DNA of 64,000 nucleotides from JAFMJV01 sp034436555 (GCA_034436555.1 DAOTUU010000059.1:1-64000); one strand, 5' to 3'. Numbered from the stretch's first letter, positions 1 through 8,785 are shown. Notes: generated from the letters alone by a model not told the origin. Program-made: numbers and translations.

Positions 1-1384
1 CGTTGATCATCGGGGCGTAGCCCGCGGCGAGCTGGACCTGGGTCACGGAGACGCCCTGCCCGAAGCTGCGGTTGGCCAGGTCGATGGGCGCCCAGGGGTG
101 CCTCGCGGGGTCCGGCACGATGCCGACCTCCTCGTTCGCGAGGTCGATGCCCGTCCGGAGGCCCAGGCCCAGGCGCGTCCACATCCGATACAGCACCGCC
201 GACGAGCGGGCCACGCTGCGGCCCAGGCGCGCCGCGGTGCGCGCCGTGGCGACGTTGCGGGAGTAGGCGATCACGTCCCGGAACGCCAGCTGGCCCATCG
301 AGCGGTGGTCGGCGTTGCGCACCGTGTAGGGCGGGAACTCGAGCGCCCGGCTGTCCCGCACCCGCCGGTCGAGCGTGATGCGCCTCGCGTCGAGGGCCGC
401 GGCGGCCGTGAACATCTTCATCACCGAGCCGGGCTCGTAGCTGCCGCTCAGGATCGGGTCGCGGAACGCGTCCCGGTCGCGCAGCCACTGGGCGGCGTAG
501 TCGTTGGCGTCGTAGCCGGGCACCGACGCCCAGGCCAGGATCGCGCCGGTCTCGGGGTCCATGATGAGCGCGCTCGCGCGTCTCGCGTCGTCGGTGTTGC
601 GCGCCGCGAGCAGCTCCTTCTCGAGCTGCAGCTGGAGGCCCGCGTCGATGGTGAGGCGGATGTCCGCGCCCGCGCGACCCGGCTCCAGGATGGTCGCGCT
701 GCTGCCCAGCAGCCGACCGAATGGGTCGCGCGCGGCCTCCACCCGCGTCGGAACGCCCGCGAGCGCGGCGTCGTAGCGCTCCTCGATGCCGTAGGCGCCG
801 CGTCCGTTCGTGTTCACGAATCCCAGAAGATGGCTCGCGAGCGTGGTGCCCGGCTCGCCCCCCTCGCGGGGGTACATCCGCACCGGCTGCGGCTCCAGGC
901 CGACGGCGCGCAGGCGCCGATCGTCGCCGGTCCTCGCCAGCTCGGCACGGACCGCAGCGCTCTCCGCCTCCGTCAGCTGTCGGTCGATGACCACGTACTC
1001 CGCCGTCCCATCGTCCAGGAGCCGGCGCACCCGCTCCCGCCCGGCGGTGTCCAGGTCCAGGATCTCGCCCAGGGCCTCCAGCGCGTCTGCCCGGTTGTCC
1101 GCCGTGACCGCGTCGCTGTCGGGGTTCACGAGCAGTCTGGGATAGGCGACGAGCCGGTCAAGGTAGACCGTGAGCGCCAGGGTCTGACCGTTCCGGTCCA
1201 GGATCCGACCACGCTCGGTGGGGATGTCCGTGGGCCGCTGCAGCCGGGAGATCGCCTCCGAGCGGAGGTCCGGGCCCCGCTGCACCTGCCAGAACGCCAG
1301 GCGCGCCGCCACCGCGGCCGCCAGGACCGCGAGGACGAGCATCAGCAGGAGGGTCCGACCCCGGTGGTCGGTGCGGCCGAGCAT
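1..1384 (-). CDS. Penicillin-binding protein, FtsI/PBP2 class B transpeptidase (C-terminus outside window)
   Basis: Class B PBPs cross-link septal or lateral peptidoglycan on the outer face of the membrane. The 461 residues visible begin with a short cytoplasmic tail and one transmembrane helix (about residues 11-28). A PBP dimerisation domain follows, with the motif TERGRILDRNG near residue 56. The transpeptidase domain shows the active-site SVMK (Ser320, Lys323) and the SRN triad (Ser375). The KTG motif must lie beyond base 1. The ATG at 1382-1384 follows the ftsL stop by 5 nt, so the two are probably translationally coupled. Position after mraZ, rsmH and ftsL argues for FtsI, but the sequence alone cannot exclude PBP2. 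The gene is truncated only by the window edge. Confidence 0.92.
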   Translation of the reverse strand, partial: MLGRTDHRGRTLLLMLVLAVLAAAVAARLAFWQVQRGPDLRSEAISRLQRPTDIPTERGRILDRNGQTLALTVYLDRLVAYPRLLVNPDSDAVTADNRADALEALGEILDLDTAGRERVRRLLDDGTAEYVVIDRQLTEAESAAVRAELARTGDDRRLRAVGLEPQPVRMYPREGGEPGTTLASHLLGFVNTNGRGAYGIEERYDAALAGVPTRVEAARDPFGRLLGSSATILEPGRAGADIRLTIDAGLQLQLEKELLAARNTDDARRASALIMDPETGAILAWASVPGYDANDYAAQWLRDRDAFRDPILSGSYEPGSVMKMFTAAAALDARRITLDRRVRDSRALEFPPYTVRNADHRSMGQLAFRDVIAYSRNVATARTAARLGRSVARSSAVLYRMWTRLGLGLRTGIDLANEEVGIVPDPARHPWAPIDLANRSFGQGVSVTQVQLAAGYAPMIN

Positions 1385-1389
1385 GACGC

Positions 1390-1953
1390 TCAGCGAGCCT
1401 GGACGCGGATGGCGTCACCCAGGTCGTCGAGGCCCTCGCGCTGGGCCCACTGGGTGACCTGTGCCTCCGAGCCCCACTGGACGACCGCGGCCTCCTGCGA
1501 CGTGAGCGTCCGCTGCAGGGTCACCCGCTCGGCGAGCAGGCGGTCCACGGTGTAGCGGGCGTTCTGCACCGCCAGCATCTGGGTCACATAGACGAGTCCC
1601 AGCATCGTCGCGGCGATGAGCGTGGCGAGCAGCATCGCGGAGGGTCGCAGGTGTCGCCGGACCTGCGCGTCCACCATGGACCAGGGCGTGGCCGCGCCGC
1701 GCACCACGGCGACGGCCGGATGCAGCGTCCTCGCGCGGGCCGTCGCGGGGCGCGCCGTCGCGGGGCGCGGCGTCGCCGACCGGCTGACGACCGCGCGGAC
1801 CGACGCGGCGCGCACGGGGACCGGGCCCGGTCGCTGCGCGGCCACACGCGAGACGTGGGCGTCATCGCCCGTCCGCCGTGGTCGTCGCACGCGCTGCGGG
1901 ACCGGCAGGACGCCGAGGTCCGCCGGGCGGAGCCGGGCGGGCTGGACCGCCAT
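1390..1953 (-). CDS. ftsL: FtsL-like septum-assembly protein
   Basis: Bitopic membrane protein of 187 aa in the slot where ftsL lies in dcw clusters, between rsmH and the division PBP. The N-terminal ~95 residues are Arg/Ala/Pro-rich and low in complexity. One transmembrane helix follows (LLATLIAATMLGLVYVTQML). A short extracytoplasmic segment rich in Leu and Gln, plausible as a coiled coil, ends the protein. FtsL homologues are poorly conserved, so the name rests on topology and position. I chose the ATG at 1953 because GGAGGG lies 8 nt upstream; the reading frame is open 63 nt further upstream but lacks such a site. The gap back to rsmH is about 180 bases and holds no other gene. Confidence 0.72.
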   Translation of the reverse strand: MAVQPARLRPADLGVLPVPQRVRRPRRTGDDAHVSRVAAQRPGPVPVRAASVRAVVSRSATPRPATARPATARARTLHPAVAVVRGAATPWSMVDAQVRRHLRPSAMLLATLIAATMLGLVYVTQMLAVQNARYTVDRLLAERVTLQRTLTSQEAAVVQWGSEAQVTQWAQREGLDDLGDAIRVQAR

Positions 1954-2134
1954 CAGGCGGTCCCTCCGGGGCGATGCCCCCGCGTGTCGGACCCGACGGG
2001 GGCGGGTGGGTCCCACGAGTCTCCGCGGGCCCAGGCGGCGGGTCCCTCGAGGTCGATCACGAGGCCGGCGTCGCGGCGGTCACGCAGGTCCCGCTGCCGT
2101 CGACCGTAGCTGCGTCGACGAGCGCTGCCGTGGC

Positions 2135-3079
2135 TCATGCCGCGAGCCGCCGGGCGGCGCGCAGGCGTGCGCTCCGGGCGCGCGGGTTCGCCGCGACCTC
2201 GGCGTCCGAGGGGACCTGGGGCTGCGGTCCCACGGGGGCGAGCCGCGGTGTCCGACCGCACACGCACACCGGCACGGCCGGCGGGCAGGTGCAGCCGCGA
2301 CGCTCGGCGGCCACGAAGCGCTTCACGATCCGATCCTCCAGCGAGTGATAGGCGATGACGACCAGGCGACCCTCGGGCCGCAGCAGCTCGAGCGCGCTTG
2401 CGAGCGCGGCGGGCAGCACCTCCAGCTCGCGGTTCACCGCGATGCGGAGCGCCTGGAAGACGCGGGTCGCGGGGTGGATGCGACGTCGGCCGACAGGCTG
2501 GACAGGCACGGCGCGCTCCACGACGGCGGCGAGGCGATCGGCGGTGTCGATGGAGTCACGCGACCGTTCGGTCACGATGGCCTTGGCGATCCGCCATGCG
2601 TGGGGTTCGTCGGCGTTGCGCCGGAACAGGTCCGCCAGCGCGCCCGCGTCGAGCGTCGCGACGAGCTCGCTCGCGGGCACGCCCCGGGTTGTGTCGAAGC
2701 GCATGTCCAGCGATCCGGTCGTCCGGAAGCCGAAGCCTCGATGGGTGTCGGCGAGCTGGTGGGAGCTCAGCCCGAGATCGATCAGGATCCCGTCCACCTG
2801 GGCGAATCCCGTCTCCCGGGCGACCTCGCCGATCGCCTCGAAGTTCGACTGGCGCAGCGTGACCTGTGCCTCGAAGGGGGCCAGCCGAGCGCGGGAGCGC
2901 TCGATGGCCGCCGGGTCGGCATCGATGCCGAGCAGCCGGCCGCCGGGGCTGGCGGCCCCCAGGATCCGGAGGGAGTGCCCTCCGCCACCCACGGTCGCGT
3001 CGATCTGGAAGCTGCCTGGGACGGGCGACAGAGCGCTCATGACCTCCTCGACCATCACGGGCAGGTGCCCTTCTTCCAT
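2135..3079 (-). CDS. rsmH: 16S rRNA (cytosine(1402)-N(4))-methyltransferase RsmH
   Basis: Cytosolic SAM-dependent enzyme that methylates N4 of C1402 in the decoding centre of 16S rRNA. The 314 aa match the usual length. Visible family motifs are the SAM-binding DATVGGGGHS near residue 28, IDLGLSS near 100, HPATRVFQALRIAVN near 201 and YHSLEDRIVKRF near 244, followed by the Cys-rich CTCPP segment. It starts with ATG just downstream of mraZ (54 nt gap) and is part of the dcw transcription unit running toward the PBP. The C-terminus is Arg/Ala-rich. Nothing is missing. Confidence 0.97.
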   Translation of the reverse strand: MEEGHLPVMVEEVMSALSPVPGSFQIDATVGGGGHSLRILGAASPGGRLLGIDADPAAIERSRARLAPFEAQVTLRQSNFEAIGEVARETGFAQVDGILIDLGLSSHQLADTHRGFGFRTTGSLDMRFDTTRGVPASELVATLDAGALADLFRRNADEPHAWRIAKAIVTERSRDSIDTADRLAAVVERAVPVQPVGRRRIHPATRVFQALRIAVNRELEVLPAALASALELLRPEGRLVVIAYHSLEDRIVKRFVAAERRGCTCPPAVPVCVCGRTPRLAPVGPQPQVPSDAEVAANPRARSARLRAARRLAA

Positions 3080-3133
3080 CAGTGACCGTTCATGGCGGTC
3101 TCCCCGGACCCCGGGGGCTCATGTGGTGCGGCG

Positions 3134-3601
3134 CTAGATGCCCAGACCCTCGAGGTGCTGCGCCAGCACGTCGGGGTCGCCCATCTGTTCGCTGTAGGCG
3201 CCCCACCGACGGGGCGACCACAGCTCCAGGTGGTCCCGGCTGCCGACCACGACGACGGCGTCGCCCTCGAGGTCGGCGGCCTCGCGCAGCACGGCCGGGA
3301 GCACCAGGCGCCCCTGGCGATCGAGCTCGAAGTCGAACGCCTGGCCGAAGATGAAGCGCGAGAACCAGCGGGTGCGGGAGTCGGTGATGGGCAGCGTGGC
3401 GACCTTCGCCGCGAGCGCATCCCAGGCCGCGCGAGGGTGGATCGCCAGGCAGTCGTCGAGCCACCTTGAGACGAAGGCGCCGCCGGCCAGATCCGCGCGG
3501 AAGCGGACGGGGACGGCGACCCGTCCCTTGTCATCGACCACGTGGTGGTACTCACCGGTGAACACCCTGGGCTGCTCTGCTCCGACTTCCGGGCTCGCCA
3601 C
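3134..3601 (-). CDS. mraZ: Transcriptional regulator MraZ
   Basis: DNA-binding protein with two SpoVT/AbrB-like half-domains that represses the dcw operon through direct repeats in its own promoter. The two halves are visible as DDKGRVAVPVRFR (near residue 23) and DRQGRLVLPAVLRE (near 94). The 155-aa frame starts with GTG at 3601. A second in-frame GTG at 3565 would give the classical MraZ N-terminus (M)FTGEYHHVVDDKGR and 143 aa. Neither start has a convincing Shine-Dalgarno site, so the shorter form is at least as likely. It is the first gene of the cluster, and its operator lies about 85-110 bases upstream. Confidence 0.95.
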   Translation of the reverse strand: MASPEVGAEQPRVFTGEYHHVVDDKGRVAVPVRFRADLAGGAFVSRWLDDCLAIHPRAAWDALAAKVATLPITDSRTRWFSRFIFGQAFDFELDRQGRLVLPAVLREAADLEGDAVVVVGSRDHLELWSPRRWGAYSEQMGDPDVLAQHLEGLGI

Positions 3602-3683
3602 CGACGCATCGGAGAGAACGGCTCCCCCTCCCCACCGCCCGGTCCCTACCGACCGAGTGATGCCTCAGGCTCCCCCGTGTTCC

Positions 3684-3710
3684 CCACTTTGCGCCACTTC
3701 GCGCCACTTC
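3684..3710 (-). promoter_or_regulatory. MraZ operator: three direct repeats upstream of the dcw cluster
   Basis: On the minus strand three copies of (G/A)AAGTGG occur with a 10-nt period: GAAGTGGCGC, GAAGTGGCGC, AAAGTGGGGA. MraZ is known to bind direct TGGG/GTGG-type repeats spaced one helical turn apart in front of mraZ, so this is almost certainly its autoregulatory site. It lies in the 339-base non-coding stretch 3602-3940. The rest of that stretch holds an A/T-poor leader and possible promoter for the rightward small gene at 3941, with no further gene that I can support. Confidence 0.8.
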
Positions 3711-3940
3711 GGTGCATGTTGGCGCACGAATCGGCGTCCGTCAAGCGGTGATTTCGGGGATGTGGACGGCCACGCGGGCGCCCGCCGACGGTCGAGGCAG
3801 CCCCTGTCCGGGGGAAGGGCGCTGGTACCAGAGAGCCATGGAGCCCACCGGAGCGCACCGCGTAGGGTGATGACCGCCCGCACCAGGGGGTCTCCCGTCC
3901 CCTGGAACAACGGCCGCCACCCTGGGGCCCGTCGATTCCC

Positions 3941-4267
3941 ATGGCCCTCGTCCGAACCGACCCCGCCACCCCGATCGCCGAGGCGATGGCCCTGCCCGCC
4001 GTTACGCCGCCGGTGCCGACGCCGGCTGCGCGTCCGCCGCTGCCGCTGTTGTCGCCCGTGCCCGCCAACGGGGGCTACCTGCGGCGCTGCACGTTCCGGC
4101 TCATGGAGCTGCGCCAGGCGGCGACCCGCCGGTCCGAACCGGCCTATGCGGTCAGCTGTCTCTACCCCGATCGGGAGACGCGGCGCCCGCTGGGCGACCT
4201 CGCGTCGGCCCGCGCCATCTGTGACGGCTGCGCGGCCACGGGGATCTTCCGCCCGGACGAGGACTGA
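3941..4267 (+). CDS. Small conserved-looking Cys protein of unknown function
   Basis: 108-aa ORF that I do not recognise. The first ~45 residues are Ala/Pro-rich and unlikely to be structured. The C-terminal ~60 residues look constrained: YLRRCTFRLMELRQA, AVSCLYPDRE, then ARAICDGCAATGIFRPDED. The CxxC pair plus two upstream Cys could hold a metal or a disulfide. No signal peptide or membrane segment is seen. A later ATG at 4103 would keep only the C-terminal part. It lies alone between the dcw promoter and rnpB and ends in a hairpin. Overlapping minus-strand ORFs have no family features, which is why I prefer this one. Confidence 0.55.
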   Translation: MALVRTDPATPIAEAMALPAVTPPVPTPAARPPLPLLSPVPANGGYLRRCTFRLMELRQAATRRSEPAYAVSCLYPDRETRRPLGDLASARAICDGCAATGIFRPDED

Positions 4268-4274
4268 ACCGGGG

Positions 4275-4307
4275 ATCGGGCGCCCGGACTCGGGGGCTGC
4301 GCCCGAT
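4275..4307. terminator. Hairpin between the small Cys gene and rnpB
   Basis: Perfect 9-bp stem ATCGGGCGC / GCGCCCGAT with a 15-nt loop, 7 bases after the stop codon of the rightward gene. It sits at a convergent junction, so it could serve both that gene and rnpB on the other strand. There is no T-run, as is common in high-GC genomes. Confidence 0.5.
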
Positions 4308-4345
4308 GCCGCGCGGGGCACCCCGGGTCATGGCGGCAGGCTGGA

Positions 4346-4702
4346 CCAGCGAGATGGCCTGTAAGCCGAGTTCTGTACCGTCATCGCTGACGGCGACGGT
4401 CATCCATCTGGGACCGCGGTCACCCACGGCCTCGAGCGGCCGACCCGAGAGCGGGGCGACGCACCCCTGCCCCGGCCGAAGCCCGGGCGCGCTCTCCTAT
4501 TTGGCCTTGCACCAGGTAGAGCTTGCCGCGTTTCACCCGGCGACCGGCCTCGCGGCCGGCGCCGACTCGTCTCTGTGGCGCTGGTCCTCGCCTCACGGCG
4601 GACGGGTGTTACCCGCTACCCTGCGTCGCGGAGCTCGGACTTTCCTCGGGCGTCGGACGGATCGCTCCGCCGGCGTCCGCGACCATCCGGCCATCTCGCT
4701 GG
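4346..4702 (-). ncRNA. rnpB: RNase P RNA (bacterial type A)
   Basis: Catalytic RNA of RNase P, which trims the 5' leader of pre-tRNAs. On the minus strand the 5' end carries the universal GAGGAAAGTCCGAGCTCC (CR-I). GGTAACACCCG and CACAGAGACGAG follow, and the 3' end carries AGAACTCGGCTTACAGGCC (CR-V). The ends are set by helix P1: CCAGCGAGATGGCC at the 5' end pairs with GGCCATCTCGCTGG at the 3' end, giving about 357 nt. It lies just downstream of rnhA on the same strand. ORFs drawn across it on either strand are spurious. Confidence 0.96.
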
Positions 4703-4727
4703 CACCCGGAGTCTACCCCCTGGTGCC

Positions 4728-5273
4728 TCACCGCTCGTCGGAGACCCCGAGCGAGCGCTCCCGGACGTGGCGCTCCAGGCGGGCCGCCCCGTCCGGGTCA
4801 TCCAGCGCGAGGTTCGCGAGGGCGTCGGCGGCGCGATTGCGGGCGCGCGGCTCGTGGGTGGCCTTCCAGCGCCGGAAGCCGCCCAGGTGGCGCACGGCCT
4901 CCGCGAACAGACCCTGGAGCTTGGCGTCCTTCACCCGCCAGCGCCCGTTGATCTGTTCCACGATGAGCTTGGAATCCAGGCGCAGGTCGACCTCGCGAGC
5001 CTGCAGCCGGTGCGCCTCGCGGAGCGCCAGGACCAGGCCCGCGTACTCCGCCACGTTGTTGGTCCGGATGCCCAGGGGGCGCGCGATGACCGCCACCGGC
5101 AGCGCGTCGGGGTCGTCCGCGCCGGGGGCCGTCGCGTCGATGAGCACGGCGCCCGCAGACGCGGGACCGGGGTTGCCACGGCAGGCGCCGTCGGTGCGGA
5201 TGACGAGGCGCGGGACGACCGGCCGGGGCAGCTCATCCTCGGCGGCCGCGGCCGCGTCGTGGGCCGCGGTCAG
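4728..5273 (-). CDS. Ribonuclease H family protein (RNase HI-like)
   Basis: RNase H-fold nuclease expected to cut the RNA strand of RNA-DNA hybrids. The domain starts at about residue 22 with RLVIRTDGACRGNPGPASAG, carrying the first catalytic Asp. The Glu is in NNVAEYAGLVLAL, the next Asp in LRLDSKLIVEQING, and a C-terminal NRAADALANLAL supplies the last acidic residue. The start is unusual. The only in-frame ATG (5378) would overlap sdhB by 109 nt, whereas a CTG at 5273 overlaps the sdhB stop by 4 nt (CTGA) and has GGAG 8 nt upstream. I therefore prefer a CTG start (181 aa). It is probably co-transcribed with sdhCDAB. Confidence 0.85.
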   Translation of the reverse strand: MTAAHDAAAAAEDELPRPVVPRLVIRTDGACRGNPGPASAGAVLIDATAPGADDPDALPVAVIARPLGIRTNNVAEYAGLVLALREAHRLQAREVDLRLDSKLIVEQINGRWRVKDAKLQGLFAEAVRHLGGFRRWKATHEPRARNRAADALANLALDDPDGAARLERHVRERSLGVSDER

Positions 5274-5968
5274 GAGCTGCGCTCCACGATCGCGCCGGAC
5301 ACCTCGAGGATGGCGCGCGTGATGTTGATGCCCCGCGGGCAGGCGTCCGTGCAGTTGAACACCGTGCGGCAGCGCCATACGCCGTCCGCGTCCGAGAGCA
5401 GCTCCAGGCGCTCATCCGCGCCCGCGTCGCGCGTGTCGAAGATGAAGCGGTGCGCGTTCACGATCGCGGCCGGCCCCACGTACGAGGGCTGGGCCCAGAA
5501 GCTGGGGCAGGAGCTGGTGCACGCGGCGCACAGGATGCACTTGGTGGTGTCGTCGTAGCGCTCCCGGTCCTCCGGCGACTGGCGCCGCTCGCGTGCGGGC
5601 ATGGGTCCGTCATCCACCTGGTAGGGCATCACGGAGCGGTACTTCGCGAAGAAGTCCTCCATGTCCACCACGAGGTCCTTGACCACCGGCAGCCCGGGAA
5701 GCGGGGCGACGGAGATCTTCGTGCCCAGCTGGTCCACCCGGATCTTGCAGGCGAGGCGGTTGCGGCCGTTGATGAGCAGGGCATCCGATCCGCACACGCC
5801 ATGGGCGCAGGAGCGCCGGAAGGTCAGGCTGCCGTCCTGGTGCCACTTCACGGCGTGCAGCAGGTCCAGGACGCGGTCCATGGGACCCGCCTCGACCGCG
5901 TACGTCTCCCAGTGGGGCTTCTTGTCTCGCTCTGGGTCGTAGCGCAGGATGCGCAGCTGGACCTGCAT
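5270..5968 (-). CDS. sdhB: Succinate dehydrogenase iron-sulfur subunit
   Basis: Electron-transfer subunit of complex II, passing electrons from FAD in SdhA to quinone at the membrane anchor. The 232 aa carry the [2Fe-2S] ligands in RRSCAHGVCGSDALLINGRN and a downstream Cys, then two ferredoxin-like clusters, CILCAACTSSCP and CRTVFNCTDACPRGI. These supply the [4Fe-4S] and [3Fe-4S] centres. The ATG at 5968 has GGGAGAG 3-9 nt upstream and starts 14 nt after sdhA. A longer frame reaching 6085 would run into sdhA and is not supported. Its stop overlaps the likely rnhA start. Confidence 0.96.
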   Translation of the reverse strand: MQVQLRILRYDPERDKKPHWETYAVEAGPMDRVLDLLHAVKWHQDGSLTFRRSCAHGVCGSDALLINGRNRLACKIRVDQLGTKISVAPLPGLPVVKDLVVDMEDFFAKYRSVMPYQVDDGPMPARERRQSPEDRERYDDTTKCILCAACTSSCPSFWAQPSYVGPAAIVNAHRFIFDTRDAGADERLELLSDADGVWRCRTVFNCTDACPRGINITRAILEVSGAIVERSS

Positions 5969-5982
5969 GTCTCTCCCTGGGC

Positions 5983-7743
5983 CTAGTAGACGCGCGGCTT
6001 CGGCTGGAAGGTGGTGACCACCACCGGCTTGTAGCGGAGCTGGGGGCCGGTGTCGGTCCTGGTGACGAGCGAATGCTTGAGCCATTCGGTGTCGTCGCGC
6101 TCGGGGAAGTCCTCGCGCGCATGCGCCCCGCGGCTCTCCCTGCGCGCCAGCGCCGCGACGGTGGTCGCCTCCGCGCAGTCGAGCATGTAGCCCAGCTCGC
6201 GCGCCTCCAGCAGGTCCGTGTTGAACACGCTGCCCTTGTCCTGGATGCGCACCTGCTGGTAGCGCGCCTTGAGGTCACGGACCTTGCTCACGGCGCCCGA
6301 CAGCAGTTCCTCGGTCCGGAACACGCCGCATCGCTCCATCATCACGGTGGCCAGCTCCTCGCGGATGCGCGCCGGGCTCTCTCCCCCCTGGCGACCCCGC
6401 AGGCCCTCGATCTCGGCGCGGACCGGCTCGGCGGCATCCCGCGCGATCGATGGCAGCGCCTGGCCGCGCACGTCCTCCGCCATGCTCTTCCCGGCGCGCT
6501 TGCCGAACACGAGCAGGTCGATGAGCGAGTTGGTGCCCAGGCGATTGGCCCCATGGACGCTCACACAGGCACACTCGCCGGCGGCGTAGAACCCGGGAAC
6601 CACGGTGTTGTGCTCGTCGCGCAGCACGCGCGCGTCCGTGTCCGTGGGGATGCCGCCCATCGCGTAGTGCGCGGTGGGCTGGATGGGCACCGGCTGGGTG
6701 ATGGGTTCGATGCCCTGGTAGACCCGCGCGAACTCGGTGATGTCGGGCAGCTTCTCGTCGATCACCTGCTTGCCCAGGTGGGTCAGGTCGAGATGGACGT
6801 AGTCCCTGCCGTCGATGCCCAGGCCGTCCCGACACTCCAGGTAGATGGCCCGGCTGACCATGTCCCGGGGTGCCAGCTCCATGAGCGTGGGCGCGTACTT
6901 CTGCATGAATCGCTCGCCGTTGCGGTTGCGCAGGTACCCTCCCTCTCCGCGCGCCGCCTCCGAGAGCAGGATGCCGATGCCCACGATGCCCGTGGGATGG
7001 AACTGGTAGAACTCCATGTCCTCCATCGGGATGCCGTGGCGCCATGCCAGCGCCACCCCGTCACCCGTGAGGGTGTGGGCGTTGGAGGTGACCTTGAACA
7101 TGCGCCCGAACCCGCCGGTGGCCATCATCACGGCCGCCGCGCGGAACAGGTGCAGCTCGCCGTCCGCGATGCGATAGGCGACCACCCCGCCGATGCCGCC
7201 CTCCGCCTCGACCAGGTCGACCACGTGGTACTCGTCGAAGAACCGGACGCCGTTCTTGATGCACTGCTGGTACAGCGTCTGGAGGATCATGTGGCCGGTC
7301 CGGTCGGCCGCGAAGCAGGAGCGTCGGACGGGGCCCTCACCGAAGTTCCGGGTGTGGCCCCCGAAGCGCCGCTGGTCGATCCGCCCGTCCGGCGTCCGGT
7401 TGAAGGGCAGGCCCATGTGCTCCAGCTCGATCACCCGGTCGATCGCCTCCCGGGCCAGGATCTCCGCGCCATCCTGGTCGGTGAGGTAGTCGCCGCCCTT
7501 CACGGTGTCGAACATGTGCCACTCCCAGTGGTCCTCCTCCTGGTTGCCCAGGGCGGCGCAGATGCCACCCTGGGCGGCGCCGGTGTGGGAGCGGGTCGGG
7601 TACAGCTTCGTGAGCACGGCCGCCTTGACGCCCGCGCGCGCGAGCTCCAGCGCGGCGAACAGGCCGGCGCCCCCGGCGCCCACGATGATCGCCTCGAACT
7701 CGTGGGTCAGGATGGGCGTGGAGAGGGTCAGGGTCTCGGCCAT
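5983..7743 (-). CDS. sdhA: Succinate dehydrogenase flavoprotein subunit
   Basis: Catalytic subunit of complex II, oxidising succinate to fumarate in the TCA cycle at the cytoplasmic face of the membrane. The 586 aa begin with a Rossmann FAD site (AIIVGAGGAGLFAALELARAG, positions 19-39). RSHTGAAQGG follows, whose His is the usual covalent FAD attachment site. HPTGI and the active-site region RGEGGYLRN are visible, as is NRLGTNSLIDLLVFGKRAG near residue 395. Family length and all landmarks are intact. It is third in a minus-strand operon sdhC-sdhD-sdhA-sdhB, with 78 bases between it and sdhD. Confidence 0.97.
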   Translation of the reverse strand: MAETLTLSTPILTHEFEAIIVGAGGAGLFAALELARAGVKAAVLTKLYPTRSHTGAAQGGICAALGNQEEDHWEWHMFDTVKGGDYLTDQDGAEILAREAIDRVIELEHMGLPFNRTPDGRIDQRRFGGHTRNFGEGPVRRSCFAADRTGHMILQTLYQQCIKNGVRFFDEYHVVDLVEAEGGIGGVVAYRIADGELHLFRAAAVMMATGGFGRMFKVTSNAHTLTGDGVALAWRHGIPMEDMEFYQFHPTGIVGIGILLSEAARGEGGYLRNRNGERFMQKYAPTLMELAPRDMVSRAIYLECRDGLGIDGRDYVHLDLTHLGKQVIDEKLPDITEFARVYQGIEPITQPVPIQPTAHYAMGGIPTDTDARVLRDEHNTVVPGFYAAGECACVSVHGANRLGTNSLIDLLVFGKRAGKSMAEDVRGQALPSIARDAAEPVRAEIEGLRGRQGGESPARIREELATVMMERCGVFRTEELLSGAVSKVRDLKARYQQVRIQDKGSVFNTDLLEARELGYMLDCAEATTVAALARRESRGAHAREDFPERDDTEWLKHSLVTRTDTGPQLRYKPVVVTTFQPKPRVY

Positions 7744-7821
7744 GGTCAGCGGGCCTCCGGGCGCAGGGTGACAGCGGGTGCGGCAGCGACCCGGATCGTT
7801 GGAACCGTCACGGGTCGCTGC

Positions 7822-8226
7822 TCAGGCGGCGCCGCCGACGCCCGGCATCGTGAACACGACGATGGAGCCCAGGACGAACAGGATGAGGCCCAGGATGTAC
7901 AGGCCGGACAGCGTCACCGTGCGCGCTCGCGAGGGCGCCAGCGCATCGCCGATGACGGTGCGCATGCCCAGGAACGAATGGACCAGCACGCACATCAGCA
8001 TCAGCCAGTCGAAGGAGCGCCAGAACATCTCGCTCCAGCGGTTCTGGGCGATCCACTCGGCGGTCTGATGGGCCGGGTCGAAGATGAAGTGGGTGATGCT
8101 GAAGTGGCTCAGCGCGAGGACGAACAGGGCGACGCCCGTGATGCGCATGCCGTACCAGGCCCAGGTCTCGACCCGGTTGCCCTGGGGCTTGACGCGCCCC
8201 CGCGTGATGGGCGAGATGCGCGCCAT
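7822..8226 (-). CDS. sdhD: Succinate dehydrogenase hydrophobic membrane anchor
   Basis: 134-aa integral membrane protein with three predicted helices (about residues 25-47, 70-90 and 104-126). This is the size and topology expected of SdhD. Together with SdhC it anchors SdhAB and forms the quinone site. The segment ETWAWYGMRITGVALFVLALSHF contains an Arg and His in the positions typical for the anchor subunits. It begins directly after the sdhC stop and precedes sdhA, so assignment as SdhD rather than SdhC is by order and length. Confidence 0.85.
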   Translation of the reverse strand: MARISPITRGRVKPQGNRVETWAWYGMRITGVALFVLALSHFSITHFIFDPAHQTAEWIAQNRWSEMFWRSFDWLMLMCVLVHSFLGMRTVIGDALAPSRARTVTLSGLYILGLILFVLGSIVVFTMPGVGGAA

Positions 8227-8655
8227 CTAGAGCACCCCCGCGAGTCGGAGCAGCGCGGCGCCCGTCTCCGGCGTGCTCGGTGCGAACAGCGGCTTGAGGA
8301 TGAGCAGCGCGCCCGGGATGCCCACGCCGATGAAGATGATCCACGACGCCCACCACAGCTTCCGGTGGTGCACCGTCATCGAGGGCCACAGGTCGATGAT
8401 GAGGATGCGCATGCCGTTGAGCGCGTGGTACAGCAGGGCGGCGCCCAGGAGCACCTCCATCACCCGTCCCAGCGGGCTGGAGTAGAACGCCAGGATCTCG
8501 TCGTAGGCGGCCGGATTGCTGCCCGCGAGCCAGATGTCGATGACGTGCAGGACGATGAACAGCCACACGCCGACGCCGCTGATGCGGTGGAACACATGCG
8601 CCCACGACCCCTCACGGCCGCGGTAGGTGAACATCAGGCCAAGGTAGCGACGCAT
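8227..8655 (-). CDS. sdhC: Succinate dehydrogenase cytochrome b556 subunit
   Basis: 142-aa membrane protein with three helices and the SdhC-type pattern HVFHRISGVGVWLFIVLHVID followed by LLYHALNGMRILIID. In this family the second His (in YHALNG) normally ligates heme b. I start it at ATG 8655, which has GGAG 5 nt upstream; a GTG two codons earlier is less likely. It is the first gene of the minus-strand sdh operon and is divergent from sucC across a 193-base spacer that must hold both promoters. Confidence 0.88.
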   Translation of the reverse strand: MRRYLGLMFTYRGREGSWAHVFHRISGVGVWLFIVLHVIDIWLAGSNPAAYDEILAFYSSPLGRVMEVLLGAALLYHALNGMRILIIDLWPSMTVHHRKLWWASWIIFIGVGIPGALLILKPLFAPSTPETGAALLRLAGVL

Positions 8656-8785
8656 CAGCACTCCGTCGTGCGGGGCGGACCGGTCAGACCGTGGCCCCGA
8701 AGCCGCCGGGCCTCTCGCCCGGCCGGGCCCGCAGGACAGGACCCCCGTCCAGCATGCTACTCCACGGCGGGGTCCGTCGCTGCGC

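Noticed and set aside
98..1555. Long plus-strand ORF over the PBP gene
   Set aside because: It is the antisense shadow of the PBP and ftsL genes. The minus strand has clear SxxK and SxN motifs; the plus frame is Arg/Ala/His-rich with no family features.
3690..3720. CTTTGCGCCAC near the mraZ operator as a half copy of the 18-bp palindrome
   Set aside because: Only the CTTTGCGC half matches and there is no dyad. The bases are explained by the MraZ repeats.
4306..5558. Plus-strand ORFs over rnpB and rnhA
   Set aside because: The region is an RNase P RNA and an RNase H gene on the minus strand; both have unmistakable signatures.
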